This document shows, one piece after another, positions 1 through 8,368 of a stretch of DNA of 64,000 nucleotides (within the stretch, counting starts at the first letter, position 1; the number at the start of each line of letters is the position of its first letter). Below the pieces are notes generated by a model. That model did not search any database. It saw nothing but the letters and a program-made list of their open reading frames with translations, and was not told the DNA's origin. A program made the position numbers and the translations under genes. Source of the stretch: JBAYDV01 sp041668045 (GTDB lineage: Bacteria > Bacteroidota > Bacteroidia > Bacteroidales > UBA932); assembly GCA_041668045.1 (NCBI GenBank), contig JBAYDV010000001.1, positions 22,834-86,833 on the forward strand, written 5' to 3'.

Positions 1-1254
1 CTCAACGAAAATTTTATCAATACGTGCTCCATCCATACTCGTTATTTTAAATTTGAAAGTTTTCCAAAATATAACTTCATTTACTTCTGGTATTTGATCT
101 ATTACTTCTAAAATAAGACCACCAAGAGTATTTACATCGTATTCAGGATAAATATCCTCCATCTCGAAATATTCAAGAAAATCATAAAAAGGACATTGTC
201 CATCTATATTCCAAGCTCCATCAGGTAATTTCTCGATATCTGGTTCTTCTTCTTCATCAACGATAGTTCCTATTAAACCTGCCAGAATATCTTTATGAGT
301 GATAATACCTTGAAAGACTCCAAATTCATCATAAACAAAAGCATAGCCCACTTTATCATTTCTCATCTGTTCCATAGCCTTATAAACAGACATATTCTCA
401 TGATATGATTCAGGCACACAAATATAATCTTTTAAATCGAAGTCTTCTTTTCTTAGTTTTCCGAAAATATCTTTCAAAAATACTACACCCTTAATATCAT
501 CAAGAGAACCTTCAGCCACTGGATAAACTTCATATAAATCATTTTCCATGACATCTGCTATCTGCTCCCCTTTCATACTAGTATCAAACCATACGACATC
601 ACTTCTACTAGTCATAATAGACTCAATATCTCTATCACCTAAAGAAAATACTCTATCTACTATATCTTGCTCTACATCTTGTACCTGCCCATCTTCCTTA
701 CCTTCAGCTACCATATATTTAATTTCATCTTCTGTTACTATAGTTTCTATTGATTCTATTCCTAATAGTCTTGAAATGGCATTAGTTGTAATAGTCAAAA
801 GCCAAACAACAGGAGTCATAATATACGACCAGAATGTCATAAAATGAGCCATGAATTTAGCTATTTTTTCTGAGTTACTTAATCCTATATTCTTAGGGAC
901 TAACTCTCCAAAAACTATTGATAAAAATGTTACAAGAAAAATTATTATTATCTGAGCTACACTACTAGAAGAACTAGGACTCATGCCTAATTTCTGGAGA
1001 TATATTGAAAAGTGATCGGCAAATTCTGCCCCGGAAAATAAACCTGTAAGAATACCGATTAGAGTAATACCGACTTGAATAGTGGAAAGAAAACGAGTTG
1101 GGTCTTCTATTAATTTCAACGTAGTCTGAGCTTTTTTACTTCCTTTTTTAGCATCTGAATTAATCTTAGACTTACGTGAATTTACTATAGCGATCTCACA
1201 CATAGCGAAAACTCCATTAAATAAAATCAATAATACTATAATCAATATTTCCAT
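1..1254 (-). CDS. CNNM/CBS-domain membrane protein (CorC/HlyC 'hemolysin' family), 3' end cut by window
   Basis: This frame is open from an ATG at 1254 to base 1 without a stop, giving 418 residues of a protein that runs off the window. The N-terminal part (about residues 1-180) has several hydrophobic segments typical of the CNNM/DUF21 domain, including FGELVPKNIGLS. It is followed by a pair of CBS domains (about 200-330; MTSRSDVVWF and YAFVYDEFGVFQGIITHKD are typical) and the start of a CorC/HlyC transporter-associated domain. The family comprises inner-membrane proteins linked to Mg2+/Co2+ efflux; the old name hemolysin is misleading. In Bacteroidota a relative is the gliding protein GldE, but nothing here separates the two. 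The start lies 21 bases after the upstream aminotransferase gene, so it is probably the tail of the same transcript. Confidence 0.85.
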   Translation of the reverse strand, partial: MEILIIVLLILFNGVFAMCEIAIVNSRKSKINSDAKKGSKKAQTTLKLIEDPTRFLSTIQVGITLIGILTGLFSGAEFADHFSIYLQKLGMSPSSSSSVAQIIIIFLVTFLSIVFGELVPKNIGLSNSEKIAKFMAHFMTFWSYIMTPVVWLLTITTNAISRLLGIESIETIVTEDEIKYMVAEGKEDGQVQDVEQDIVDRVFSLGDRDIESIMTSRSDVVWFDTSMKGEQIADVMENDLYEVYPVAEGSLDDIKGVVFLKDIFGKLRKEDFDLKDYICVPESYHENMSVYKAMEQMRNDKVGYAFVYDEFGVFQGIITHKDILAGLIGTIVDEEEEPDIEKLPDGAWNIDGQCPFYDFLEYFEMEDIYPEYDVNTLGGLILEVIDQIPEVNEVIFWKTFKFKITSMDGARIDKIFVE

Positions 1255-1275
1255 AGTTTTAATATAACAAAAAAT

Positions 1276-2448
1276 TTAACCTTTTATACAGTCTGCTAAA
1301 ATCTGTATTCCTTTATCTATTTTTTCTTCTGGAGTGAAAGAAAAATTCAATCTTATAGTATTTTGTCCCCCTCCATCACAATGGAAAAATTCGCCAGCTA
1401 CATAAGCTACTCCTGCATCCAATACTTTTTCATATATATCTACCGCACTAGTTCCTTCAGGCATATATAGAAAAATAAATAAACCTCCTTCAGGATGAGT
1501 CCAAGACGAACCATCTGGCATATATTTTTCTAAAGCCCTCAACATAGTATCTCTTTTATGTCTATATAATTTTAAAGAATTTACTAAATTCTTATCCAAT
1601 TCTCCACTTCTGAGATATTCTGCTGCCAGATATTGATTAATTATCGGAGAACATAAATCTGTAGATTGTTTACATACCGTCAGTTTATTTAAAAATTCTT
1701 CTGCACCTATTACCCATCCTAAACGAATACCAGGAGCGAATATTTTAGAAAAACTACCTAGTTGGACTACTACATCAGAATCCATAGAATACATTGAAGG
1801 TAATTGTTCTCCTTCGAAACGTACTTCTCTATATGGACAATCTTCTAATATTAAGATATTATACTTTTTAGCAATAGCTACTAACACTTTTCTACATTCT
1901 AAAGTAAGAGTTTCGCCTGTGGGATTGTTAAAATCTGGAATACTATAAATAAACTTAATCTTTTTATTGGCTTTATGTAATGCTGTAATTTTTTTCTCAT
2001 ATCTCTCAGCCAATAAAGAAGCATCATCAGTCGAGTCAATACTTTGTATGTCAGCGCGGTATGAATAAAAAGATTGAAGAGCTCCTAAATATGAAGGATT
2101 AGCACATAAAATCACATCTCCAGGATCAATCATAATCCTAGTACATAAATCTATAGCCTGCTGGCTTGATGTCGTTATTTGCAAATTTTTTACATCAACT
2201 CCAGATCTTTTAGCCAATACCTGACGTAATTCGATAATACCCTCAGTAGCTCCATACTGTAATGCCTGAGCCCCATAATTATCTAAAACTGTAGAAGTAA
2301 TCTTTTTAAGCTGTTCTACAGGAAAAGTTAATGGTGAAGGATAGCCACCAGCGAAAGAAATCATTTTACTTAAATCATATTTTCTAAATAAATCTCTAGC
2401 TGGTGAACGATGAAAAGATGCTACATCTTCTGAAAATCCGTATTTCAT
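1276..2448 (-). CDS. PLP-dependent aminotransferase (LysN/MocR-like, class I/II); candidate N-succinyl-DAP aminotransferase
   Basis: A 390-residue fold-type I PLP aminotransferase. The phosphate-binding and substrate region (TTSSQQAIDL), the Asn/Asp region (IPDFNNPTGE, EDCPYREVRF) and the PLP lysine segment (GSFSKIFAPGIRLGW) are all present, so it should be active. By family it resembles 2-aminoadipate or multi-substrate aminotransferases rather than classical ArgD/DapC or DapL. It begins 1 base after dapD and lies in a cluster that otherwise holds every step from aspartate to LL-diaminopimelate except this transamination, so the inferred job is the DapC step (N-succinyl-2-amino-6-oxopimelate plus glutamate). 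A close paralogue is encoded at 33222-34418. The PLP chemistry is certain; the substrate is inferred from context only. Confidence 0.85.
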   Translation of the reverse strand: MKYGFSEDVASFHRSPARDLFRKYDLSKMISFAGGYPSPLTFPVEQLKKITSTVLDNYGAQALQYGATEGIIELRQVLAKRSGVDVKNLQITTSSQQAIDLCTRIMIDPGDVILCANPSYLGALQSFYSYRADIQSIDSTDDASLLAERYEKKITALHKANKKIKFIYSIPDFNNPTGETLTLECRKVLVAIAKKYNILILEDCPYREVRFEGEQLPSMYSMDSDVVVQLGSFSKIFAPGIRLGWVIGAEEFLNKLTVCKQSTDLCSPIINQYLAAEYLRSGELDKNLVNSLKLYRHKRDTMLRALEKYMPDGSSWTHPEGGLFIFLYMPEGTSAVDIYEKVLDAGVAYVAGEFFHCDGGGQNTIRLNFSFTPEEKIDKGIQILADCIKG

Positions 2449-2449
2449 T

Positions 2450-3229
2450 TTATATTTTTTCTCTTAATAAATCTTCTAAAACTATGGATGTGTCGGTTTT
2501 ATCATTCCTATATTTAACTATAACAGGAGTATAAATATGTACGCCATTTTCTTTACCATAACCATGTGTTATTGGCCTGCTTCCAGCTACTACTACAGCA
2601 CCTTCTGGTATAATCATCTGACCATTTTCATTAGCTTTAATATATTCTCCAGAGGTAGCATCAAAAACAGGAGTAGATGAATTGATAATAACTCCAGTAG
2701 CTATTACAGCTCTTTCTTTAATAATAGTACCTTCATATATACCACAATTTCCTCCTATAAATGCATCATCCTCAATAATAACAGGAAGAGCACCTACTGG
2801 TTCTATAACACCACCTATTTGAGAGGCAGCAGAAAGATGTACATGTTTTCCTATTTGAGCACATGAGCCAACTAATGCATGAGAATCTATAAGTGTTCCT
2901 TCATCTACATAAGCTCCTATATTGATATAAGAAGGAGGCATTACTATAGTCGATTTAGCTAAATATGCTCCACAGCGAACAGAAGAACCTCCCGGGACTA
3001 ATCTAATACCATCATTTACTGAAAACTCACGGACAGGTAGAGTATCTTTATCAAAAAAGCTACACTCTCCTCCTTTCATCTTAATTAATTTTCCACATTT
3101 AAATCCCAATAGAATAGCTTCTTTTACTTCTTTATTTACTATCCACTCCCCATCTTTCTTGTATGCTACTCTTGTGGTACCAGCCTCTAATTCTTTTATT
3201 GATTGATTAAATATTTCTATATCTTTCAT
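2450..3229 (-). CDS. dapD: 2,3,4,5-tetrahydropyridine-2,6-dicarboxylate N-succinyltransferase
   Basis: A 259-residue DapD. It transfers succinyl from succinyl-CoA to tetrahydrodipicolinate, committing the pathway to the succinylase branch of lysine/meso-DAP synthesis in the cytosol. The N-terminal helical region (about 1-75) is followed by a left-handed parallel beta-helix of hexapeptide repeats (about 90-210) with family stretches GAYVDEGTLIDSHALVGSCA, SQIGGVIEP and AFIGGNCGIYEG, and a C-terminal region with the VVVAGSRP signature. Length is close to the usual 265-275. It begins 9 bases after dapA and ends 1 base before the aminotransferase gene. DapD rather than acetyltransferase DapH is supported by the length and the ALVGSCAQIG / IGGVIEP segments. 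Confidence 0.93.
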   Translation of the reverse strand: MKDIEIFNQSIKELEAGTTRVAYKKDGEWIVNKEVKEAILLGFKCGKLIKMKGGECSFFDKDTLPVREFSVNDGIRLVPGGSSVRCGAYLAKSTIVMPPSYINIGAYVDEGTLIDSHALVGSCAQIGKHVHLSAASQIGGVIEPVGALPVIIEDDAFIGGNCGIYEGTIIKERAVIATGVIINSSTPVFDATSGEYIKANENGQMIIPEGAVVVAGSRPITHGYGKENGVHIYTPVIVKYRNDKTDTSIVLEDLLREKI

Positions 3230-3238
3230 TGTTTTCTT

Positions 3239-4111
3239 TTATAATTCTGAAACTGTTGTCTTCATTATCTGTATTGTATTTTCTGTAGCTGGGAAAAGAG
3301 GTGAACGTAACTCGTTTTCTATTAAACCCATACAAGCCATACCCGCTTTAACAGGAATAGGATTACTTTCTATAAAACAGTTCTTAAATAATGGCATTAA
3401 TTTATAAAATAATTCTCTTGCTTCTTTAATTTCATCTTTTTGTAAAAGAGATGTTAGTGAAGCCATCAAACTTGGAGCTATATTAGATGCTACACTTATA
3501 ACACCATCTCCTCCTGTAGCCATTAAAGAAAGGGTATCATCATCATTGCCACTAAGCACAGAAAAGTCTTTTGGAGCATTTTTAATTATTTCACTTATTT
3601 GGGCATAATTTCCTGATGCTTCTTTTATTCCTATAATATTATTATGTTTAGATAATTCTAAAGTGGTAGAAGCTAACATATTAGAACCTGTTCTACCTGG
3701 TACATTATAAATAACTATTGGTTTAGGACTAGCATCTGCTATGGCAGTAAAATGTTTTATCATTCCATCTTGAGTAGGTTTATTATAGTAAGGTACCACT
3801 ATAAGCATGGCATCTGCACCATATTTAGCATATTCTTTTACTGTAGATATTACAGCATTAGTGTTATTTGATCCAGCACCTACTAATAATGGTAAGCCTT
3901 CTGCCCTTTCTTTTGTAATCTTTAGAAGTTTAATTTTTTCTTCTTCTGTCAGACAAGGTGTTTCGGCTGTAGTCCCAAGTGGAACGAGGAAATTCACACC
4001 TTCATTAACCTGTCTTTCTACTAATTTCCCATAGCACTCGTAATCAACTTTATTATTATGAAAAGGAGTGATAAGTGCTGTACCTACGCCTGTTAACATT
4101 TTTTTATTCAT
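3239..4111 (-). CDS. dapA: 4-hydroxy-tetrahydrodipicolinate synthase
   Basis: A 290-residue TIM-barrel aldolase that condenses pyruvate with aspartate semialdehyde, the first committed step of lysine/DAP synthesis. The catalytic Schiff-base lysine is in IIGIKEASGN, and the catalytic Tyr and substrate-binding Arg are in YNVPGRTG. The pyruvate-binding loop reads GTTAETP, with Ala where most DapA proteins have Gly (GTTGE). Length is normal. The start overlaps the end of dapB by 8 bases, which suggests translational coupling. DapA relatives include N-acetylneuraminate lyase and other aldolases, but the position between dapB and dapD makes DapA the clear assignment. Confidence 0.94.
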   Translation of the reverse strand: MNKKMLTGVGTALITPFHNNKVDYECYGKLVERQVNEGVNFLVPLGTTAETPCLTEEEKIKLLKITKERAEGLPLLVGAGSNNTNAVISTVKEYAKYGADAMLIVVPYYNKPTQDGMIKHFTAIADASPKPIVIYNVPGRTGSNMLASTTLELSKHNNIIGIKEASGNYAQISEIIKNAPKDFSVLSGNDDDTLSLMATGGDGVISVASNIAPSLMASLTSLLQKDEIKEARELFYKLMPLFKNCFIESNPIPVKAGMACMGLIENELRSPLFPATENTIQIMKTTVSEL

Positions 4112-4802
4112 TGTCTATTAATTTCTTAAATTGATCCTCAAGTAAATCTCTAAATTCATGAACACCTTTCATGTTTGATGTCCATAAAGCAGCTTGGATA
4201 GCACCACGAGCGAAACCTGCACGTGAAAAAGCTTCATGCTCCATAGTAATTCTATCCACTACACTTTCATATCCAAGTGTATGAATACCAGATATTTCCC
4301 CACATCTTACTGATTGGATATCAACTGGTTTTTTAAAATTATTTTCTACAATATGTCCAATAGTTTTAGCTGTCCCACTAGGTGCATCTAATTTATGTAT
4401 ATGATGTTTTTCTATTATATATGGTTGGTACATATCGAAAGAAGATAATAATTTTGAACTAATTTCACTTAGTTTAAAAAAGATATTAACTCCTATTGAA
4501 AAATTACTTGCATAAATCATAGGTGTCCCTTTTTTAATAAAGTATCCTATAATTTCATCTTTTATATCATACCACCCAGTAGTTCCTACTACTACTGCTT
4601 TGAATTTATCTGCTATTACTTTATAATTAGATCTGAATGCTGAAGGAGTAGTAAAATCTATACACACACTATCAGAAGCTACTTTTTCATCTATACTAGA
4701 TATATCTTCTGTAGCTTGCACTAACTCTATGTTAGGCATAGTTGAGATAGCTTTTTCTATCTCTTTTCCCATTTTACCATAACCACTGATTACGATTTTC
4801 AT
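4104..4802 (-). CDS. dapB: 4-hydroxy-tetrahydrodipicolinate reductase
   Basis: A 232-residue NAD(P)H-dependent reductase that makes tetrahydrodipicolinate, the substrate of the DapD encoded two genes downstream. The N-terminal Rossmann motif reads VISGYGKMGKEI, and the cofactor loop GTTGWY follows. The substrate-binding and catalytic stretch is EKHHIHKLDAPSGTA (catalytic His and Lys), and the C-terminal FARGAIQAALW is typical. It is shorter than the 265-275 residues of proteobacterial enzymes, as is usual in Bacteroidota. It sits 14 bases after lysC and overlaps dapA by 8 bases. Confidence 0.93.
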   Translation of the reverse strand: MKIVISGYGKMGKEIEKAISTMPNIELVQATEDISSIDEKVASDSVCIDFTTPSAFRSNYKVIADKFKAVVVGTTGWYDIKDEIIGYFIKKGTPMIYASNFSIGVNIFFKLSEISSKLLSSFDMYQPYIIEKHHIHKLDAPSGTAKTIGHIVENNFKKPVDIQSVRCGEISGIHTLGYESVVDRITMEHEAFSRAGFARGAIQAALWTSNMKGVHEFRDLLEDQFKKLIDNE

Positions 4803-4816
4803 ATGATACCTCTCTT

Positions 4817-6160
4817 TTATTTTTTATCGAAGAATTCGTTATGAAGACTCTGAATTACATTGTTCAATTTACTTCTTTCTGTCACAAAACTTACATTGAT
4901 GGATGATGCTCCTGCAGATATCATACTGATATTATATTCTGAAAGACATCCAAATATTCTGGAACAAATTTCTTTAACAGTAAATATTTCTTTTCCTACT
5001 ACAGATACTTGAGCTTTATCTTTTTCCACATTTACTACTGCGAATTGAGATAATTCATCAATTACTGATGTCCAATTTTCTCCACTATCTATGGTAACTG
5101 AAACATTCGCTTCTGATGTACTTATCAAATCTACTGAAACTCCTTTAGAATTAAAAATTTCGAAGATTTTATTTAAAAACCCGAACGTGTTTATCATCTT
5201 AGGTGTGAAAATATTGACTACTACTATATTTTCTTTACAAGATATGGATTTTACTCCAGCTTTAATATTTTCGCCTGGTAATATTAATGTTCCTTCTAAG
5301 TCAGGCTTAAGAGAATTCATTACCCTTACTGGAATATTTTTCATTAAAGCGGGTTGTATGGTAAGCGGGTGCAATACCTTAGCTCCAAGTTGAGCCATTT
5401 CTGCAGCTTCTTCGAAAGATATAGATTTAATGCTATGAGTTTTACTAACTCTTCTTGGGTCTGTAGTATGTACCCCATCTACATCTGTCCATATTTCTAT
5501 CTCATCTGCATTTATTGCCATACCTAATAATGAAGCAGTATAATCTGAGCCTCCTCGGCCTAGGACTGTAATTTCATGGTTTTCTGATGCAGACTGAAAT
5601 CCCTGAGTTATTACAGCATCATGATTTTTAAGTGCCTTACCGATAATATCAGGAGCTTGTTTTTGAATAGCATCAAAATTTGGCTCGGCTTTTAAGTAGT
5701 TTTGATCAGTAATAATTAACTTTTTAGAGTCAATTAATGATGTTTTAACACCAGCTGCATTTAATGCTAGAGATATCACATTAGATGATAGTATCTCTCC
5801 TGTTGATATTATGCGAGCTTTACTTCTTTCTGATAATTCTCCTAGTACACTTACTATTCTTACAAGTTCTTTTAAATCTTGACATATAGATAAAACTTGT
5901 TGTGTGTTTTTCACAGCAAGTTCTTTACACATTTCTAAATGTCTTTTTTCTATATGATCTATAATTTCTTTAGCTTGTGGATAAAAGCCATCAATAGCTA
6001 AATTAGATATCTCATATAAGTCATTAGTAACTCCTGAAAGAGCAGAGACTACAATTATGGGAGTTAAAGACTGTTCTAACTTTCCTTTTACTATATTGAT
6101 AAGTCTTTCGACTGCTTCAGCATTTTGAACGGAGGTACCTCCGAATTTCATTACTCTCAT
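4817..6160 (-). CDS. lysC: monofunctional aspartate kinase (lysine-type)
   Basis: A 447-residue aspartokinase that phosphorylates aspartate, the entry step of the cluster. The N-terminal amino-acid kinase domain (about 1-280) has the signature MKFGGTSV, GRGGSDYTA for nucleotide binding and a TDPR segment. The C-terminal third (about 300-445) looks like a pair of ACT domains, the usual site of feedback inhibition by lysine. There is no homoserine dehydrogenase extension, so this is not the ThrA fusion that Bacteroidota often also carry. With asd upstream and the dap genes downstream, it is best seen as the lysine/DAP-dedicated isoenzyme. No lysine riboswitch is visible in the 23-base gap before it. 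Confidence 0.92.
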   Translation of the reverse strand: MRVMKFGGTSVQNAEAVERLINIVKGKLEQSLTPIIVVSALSGVTNDLYEISNLAIDGFYPQAKEIIDHIEKRHLEMCKELAVKNTQQVLSICQDLKELVRIVSVLGELSERSKARIISTGEILSSNVISLALNAAGVKTSLIDSKKLIITDQNYLKAEPNFDAIQKQAPDIIGKALKNHDAVITQGFQSASENHEITVLGRGGSDYTASLLGMAINADEIEIWTDVDGVHTTDPRRVSKTHSIKSISFEEAAEMAQLGAKVLHPLTIQPALMKNIPVRVMNSLKPDLEGTLILPGENIKAGVKSISCKENIVVVNIFTPKMINTFGFLNKIFEIFNSKGVSVDLISTSEANVSVTIDSGENWTSVIDELSQFAVVNVEKDKAQVSVVGKEIFTVKEICSRIFGCLSEYNISMISAGASSINVSFVTERSKLNNVIQSLHNEFFDKK

Positions 6161-6183
6161 AGTTTCTATTTTAAAGAAGATTA

Positions 6184-7227
6184 TTATTTGATAAATCCAC
6201 CTTTAACAAGGTATTCTGCATTTAAAATAGCTGCTCCTGCTGCTCCACGAATAGTATTGTGTCCGAATGCTGTTAGTTTCCAGTCAAGTACTCCACATTC
6301 GCGTACTCTACCTACTGTAACTGTCATTCCGTGTCCTCTATTTACATCTAGAAGTGGCTGAGGACGAGCAGGGTCTTCATTATATACTAGCACATAGTCA
6401 GGCGAGAAGTTTAATCCCAAATCAGGATAAGTGTTTTTAAGAGCTTCTATTATTTCTTCTTTGCTTGCTTTTGTTTCTGTCTCGAAAGAAGCAGAAACAG
6501 TGTGTCCGTCTCTTACTGGTACTCTGTTGCAAGAAGCTGACATCTTAAATGACGCAGGGTCTATTTGAGAATTACCCATTGCCCCGAAAATTTTGTACAT
6601 TTCTGACTCCATTTTCGCTTCTTCTCCTGAGATATATGGCACTACATTTCCCATTATGTCCATAGATGGCACACCAGGGTATCCTGCACCTGATATTGCT
6701 TGCATCGTAGTGCAAATTATTTTCTTTAGTCCAAAGTTTTTGAAAATAGGATACATAGCTACGGCTAATACTATTGTCGAGCAATTAGGATTGGTAACTA
6801 TGAAACCTCCATTTTTAGAATAAGATTCTTGTTGTTTTAGCAATTCACAGTGTGCACTGTTTATTTCAGGAATAACTAATGGGACGTTTTGGTCCATTCT
6901 GTGATTTTTCGAATTGCTGACTACAGCATAGCCTTTGGAAGCATAAAAAGATTCAATTTCTCCTGCGACAGAAGCATCAAGCCCTGAGAATAATATCTTC
7001 GCATCAAGATCTTCATGGCATGATTTGATAATTATATTTTTAACTTTTTCCGGCATTAAGTTAGATTCTCTCCAACTGCATCTGTCTGCATATTTATTTC
7101 CTGCAGATTTTTCAGAAGCTGCTAGTTCTGTAATTTCGAAAAAAGGGTGGTCTCCTAATAATGAGACTAGTTTCTGGCCTACGGCTCCGGTACATCCTAA
7201 TATACCTACTTTAATTTTTTTAATCAT
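6184..7227 (-). CDS. asd: aspartate-semialdehyde dehydrogenase, archaeal/fungal type
   Basis: A 347-residue NADP-dependent enzyme that reduces aspartyl phosphate to aspartate semialdehyde, the DapA substrate. The Rossmann motif is GILGCTGAVGQ, and the catalytic Cys is in TNPNCSTIVL. The substrate and His region reads CNRVPVRDGHT, and the C-terminal region holds GRVREC and SHNTI-like FGHNTIRGAAG. Several of these (SGLDAS, AISGAGYPGVP, GEEAKME, CNRVPVRDGH) match the archaeal/fungal ASADH branch represented by yeast Hom2, as I recall that sequence, rather than the common bacterial branch with its GASGAVG/NCST layout. Its stop overlaps the start of asd's upstream neighbour in the ATGA manner: the dapE stop and asd start share 4 bases. 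Confidence 0.92.
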   Translation of the reverse strand: MIKKIKVGILGCTGAVGQKLVSLLGDHPFFEITELAASEKSAGNKYADRCSWRESNLMPEKVKNIIIKSCHEDLDAKILFSGLDASVAGEIESFYASKGYAVVSNSKNHRMDQNVPLVIPEINSAHCELLKQQESYSKNGGFIVTNPNCSTIVLAVAMYPIFKNFGLKKIICTTMQAISGAGYPGVPSMDIMGNVVPYISGEEAKMESEMYKIFGAMGNSQIDPASFKMSASCNRVPVRDGHTVSASFETETKASKEEIIEALKNTYPDLGLNFSPDYVLVYNEDPARPQPLLDVNRGHGMTVTVGRVRECGVLDWKLTAFGHNTIRGAAGAAILNAEYLVKGGFIK

Positions 7228-8351
7228 AATATTGTAATTTTTTTTAGTTCTATCGCTGTATAAATTTTATGGTAATCTCGTATAGCTTTTAAAATGTCAG
7301 AAAGAAGTACGTATTCTTGTTTCTGGTGTGCTACTCTGATAGTTCCTGGACCATAAAGCAATTTGTTTTTATAGTTAGTTAATCTTGGAGCATCACTTCC
7401 AAATGATACTACATCTATAGGAATTTCGTTTTCTTTTATAATTTCTTCTGGAATGAAAAAGCTTATAGGGACATCCCCTCCTTTATCTTCTATAGTAGTC
7501 AAATTATCATTATAAGACATCATTAAGTCTTTTACATAATTTCTCGAGGCTGTAGTATTTCTAAAATAACATCTACAAGTTACTAAATCACTTATAATAT
7601 TTTGAGGATTATCACTCCTGAGCATTCCAAAATTATATGTTGTTTCTCCACAAACTTCATCTTTAGGAAACTTATGTTGTGCAAGGTCTGAAGCCAGATT
7701 AATAAATCTATTAATCGCGCTTATTCCTAACTTGGGATATCCAGAATGAGCTTTCTTTCCATTAACAGTTATTAAAAAACTATCTGTACCTTTCGCTGCC
7801 TTAATAATTTTATTTTCTGTCGGTTCACCTACTATTACAAATTCTCCACCAGCATGCGTTGCCGCGAAATGTTGTGCTCCATGAGATCCAGTTTCTTCAC
7901 CTGACAGTAGTAAAAGAGCGAAGTCATTTTTACCTTCATATTGCAATTCTAAACAAGTATAGAGTAAGGATATAAGCTGTCCTTTGGCATCACATGTTCC
8001 TCTTCCCTTAAATTTTATATCATAGTCTGGAATAATCTCTTCTCCATCTATTTTTAGACCTAATGATAATTTGCCAGGTATTTTTTCTGTGGTCGTTTTA
8101 ATATAAGGAGGCACTGTATCCTGATGAGTACAAAAGGTAACAAAAGGTTTTCCCCATGAAAAAAGTAAATTTTCTGTACCATCTCCCACATCAAATCTAG
8201 AAAGCTCACATGTTTTTCCACGTGTGTTTGAAGATAATTCTATAATTTTCGTCGCGAGATAATCAGATAATTTTTTTTCTTTTCCTGAAGTTGAATCAAT
8301 ATCCAGTATTTCTAAAAAATTAGAGACGAAAGTTTTAACTTTTTCATTCAT
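7224..8351 (-). CDS. dapE: M20-family metallohydrolase, probable succinyl-diaminopimelate desuccinylase
   Basis: A di-zinc M20 amidohydrolase of 375 residues. Zinc and catalytic residues are visible: the first His with its Asp in FCTHQDTVPP, the bridging Asp in GRGTCDAKGQ, the catalytic Glu pair in SGEETGSHGA, and the C-terminal His in RVAHQKQEY. The family includes DapE, ArgE and LysK; DapE is inferred because the gene is followed directly by asd, lysC, dapB, dapA and dapD. An in-frame TTG at 8402 would extend the protein by 17 basic residues and overlap the upstream gene, but the ATG at 8351 fits the family N-terminus and leaves a short gap after the dipeptidyl peptidase stop, so I chose it. 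Confidence 0.83.
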   Translation of the reverse strand: MNEKVKTFVSNFLEILDIDSTSGKEKKLSDYLATKIIELSSNTRGKTCELSRFDVGDGTENLLFSWGKPFVTFCTHQDTVPPYIKTTTEKIPGKLSLGLKIDGEEIIPDYDIKFKGRGTCDAKGQLISLLYTCLELQYEGKNDFALLLLSGEETGSHGAQHFAATHAGGEFVIVGEPTENKIIKAAKGTDSFLITVNGKKAHSGYPKLGISAINRFINLASDLAQHKFPKDEVCGETTYNFGMLRSDNPQNIISDLVTCRCYFRNTTASRNYVKDLMMSYNDNLTTIEDKGGDVPISFFIPEEIIKENEIPIDVVSFGSDAPRLTNYKNKLLYGPGTIRVAHQKQEYVLLSDILKAIRDYHKIYTAIELKKITIL

Positions 8352-8368
8352 ATTAAATATTTTAATTT

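Noticed and set aside
3807..4034. Short plus-strand open frames opposite dapA, lysC, asd and other genes
   Set aside because: They lie antisense to strongly supported genes and show no domain or start signal.
4803..4816. Lysine riboswitch before dapB/dapA or lysC
   Set aside because: Gaps in the cluster are too short, and the leader of the first gene (10607-10700) shows no lysine riboswitch-like structure.
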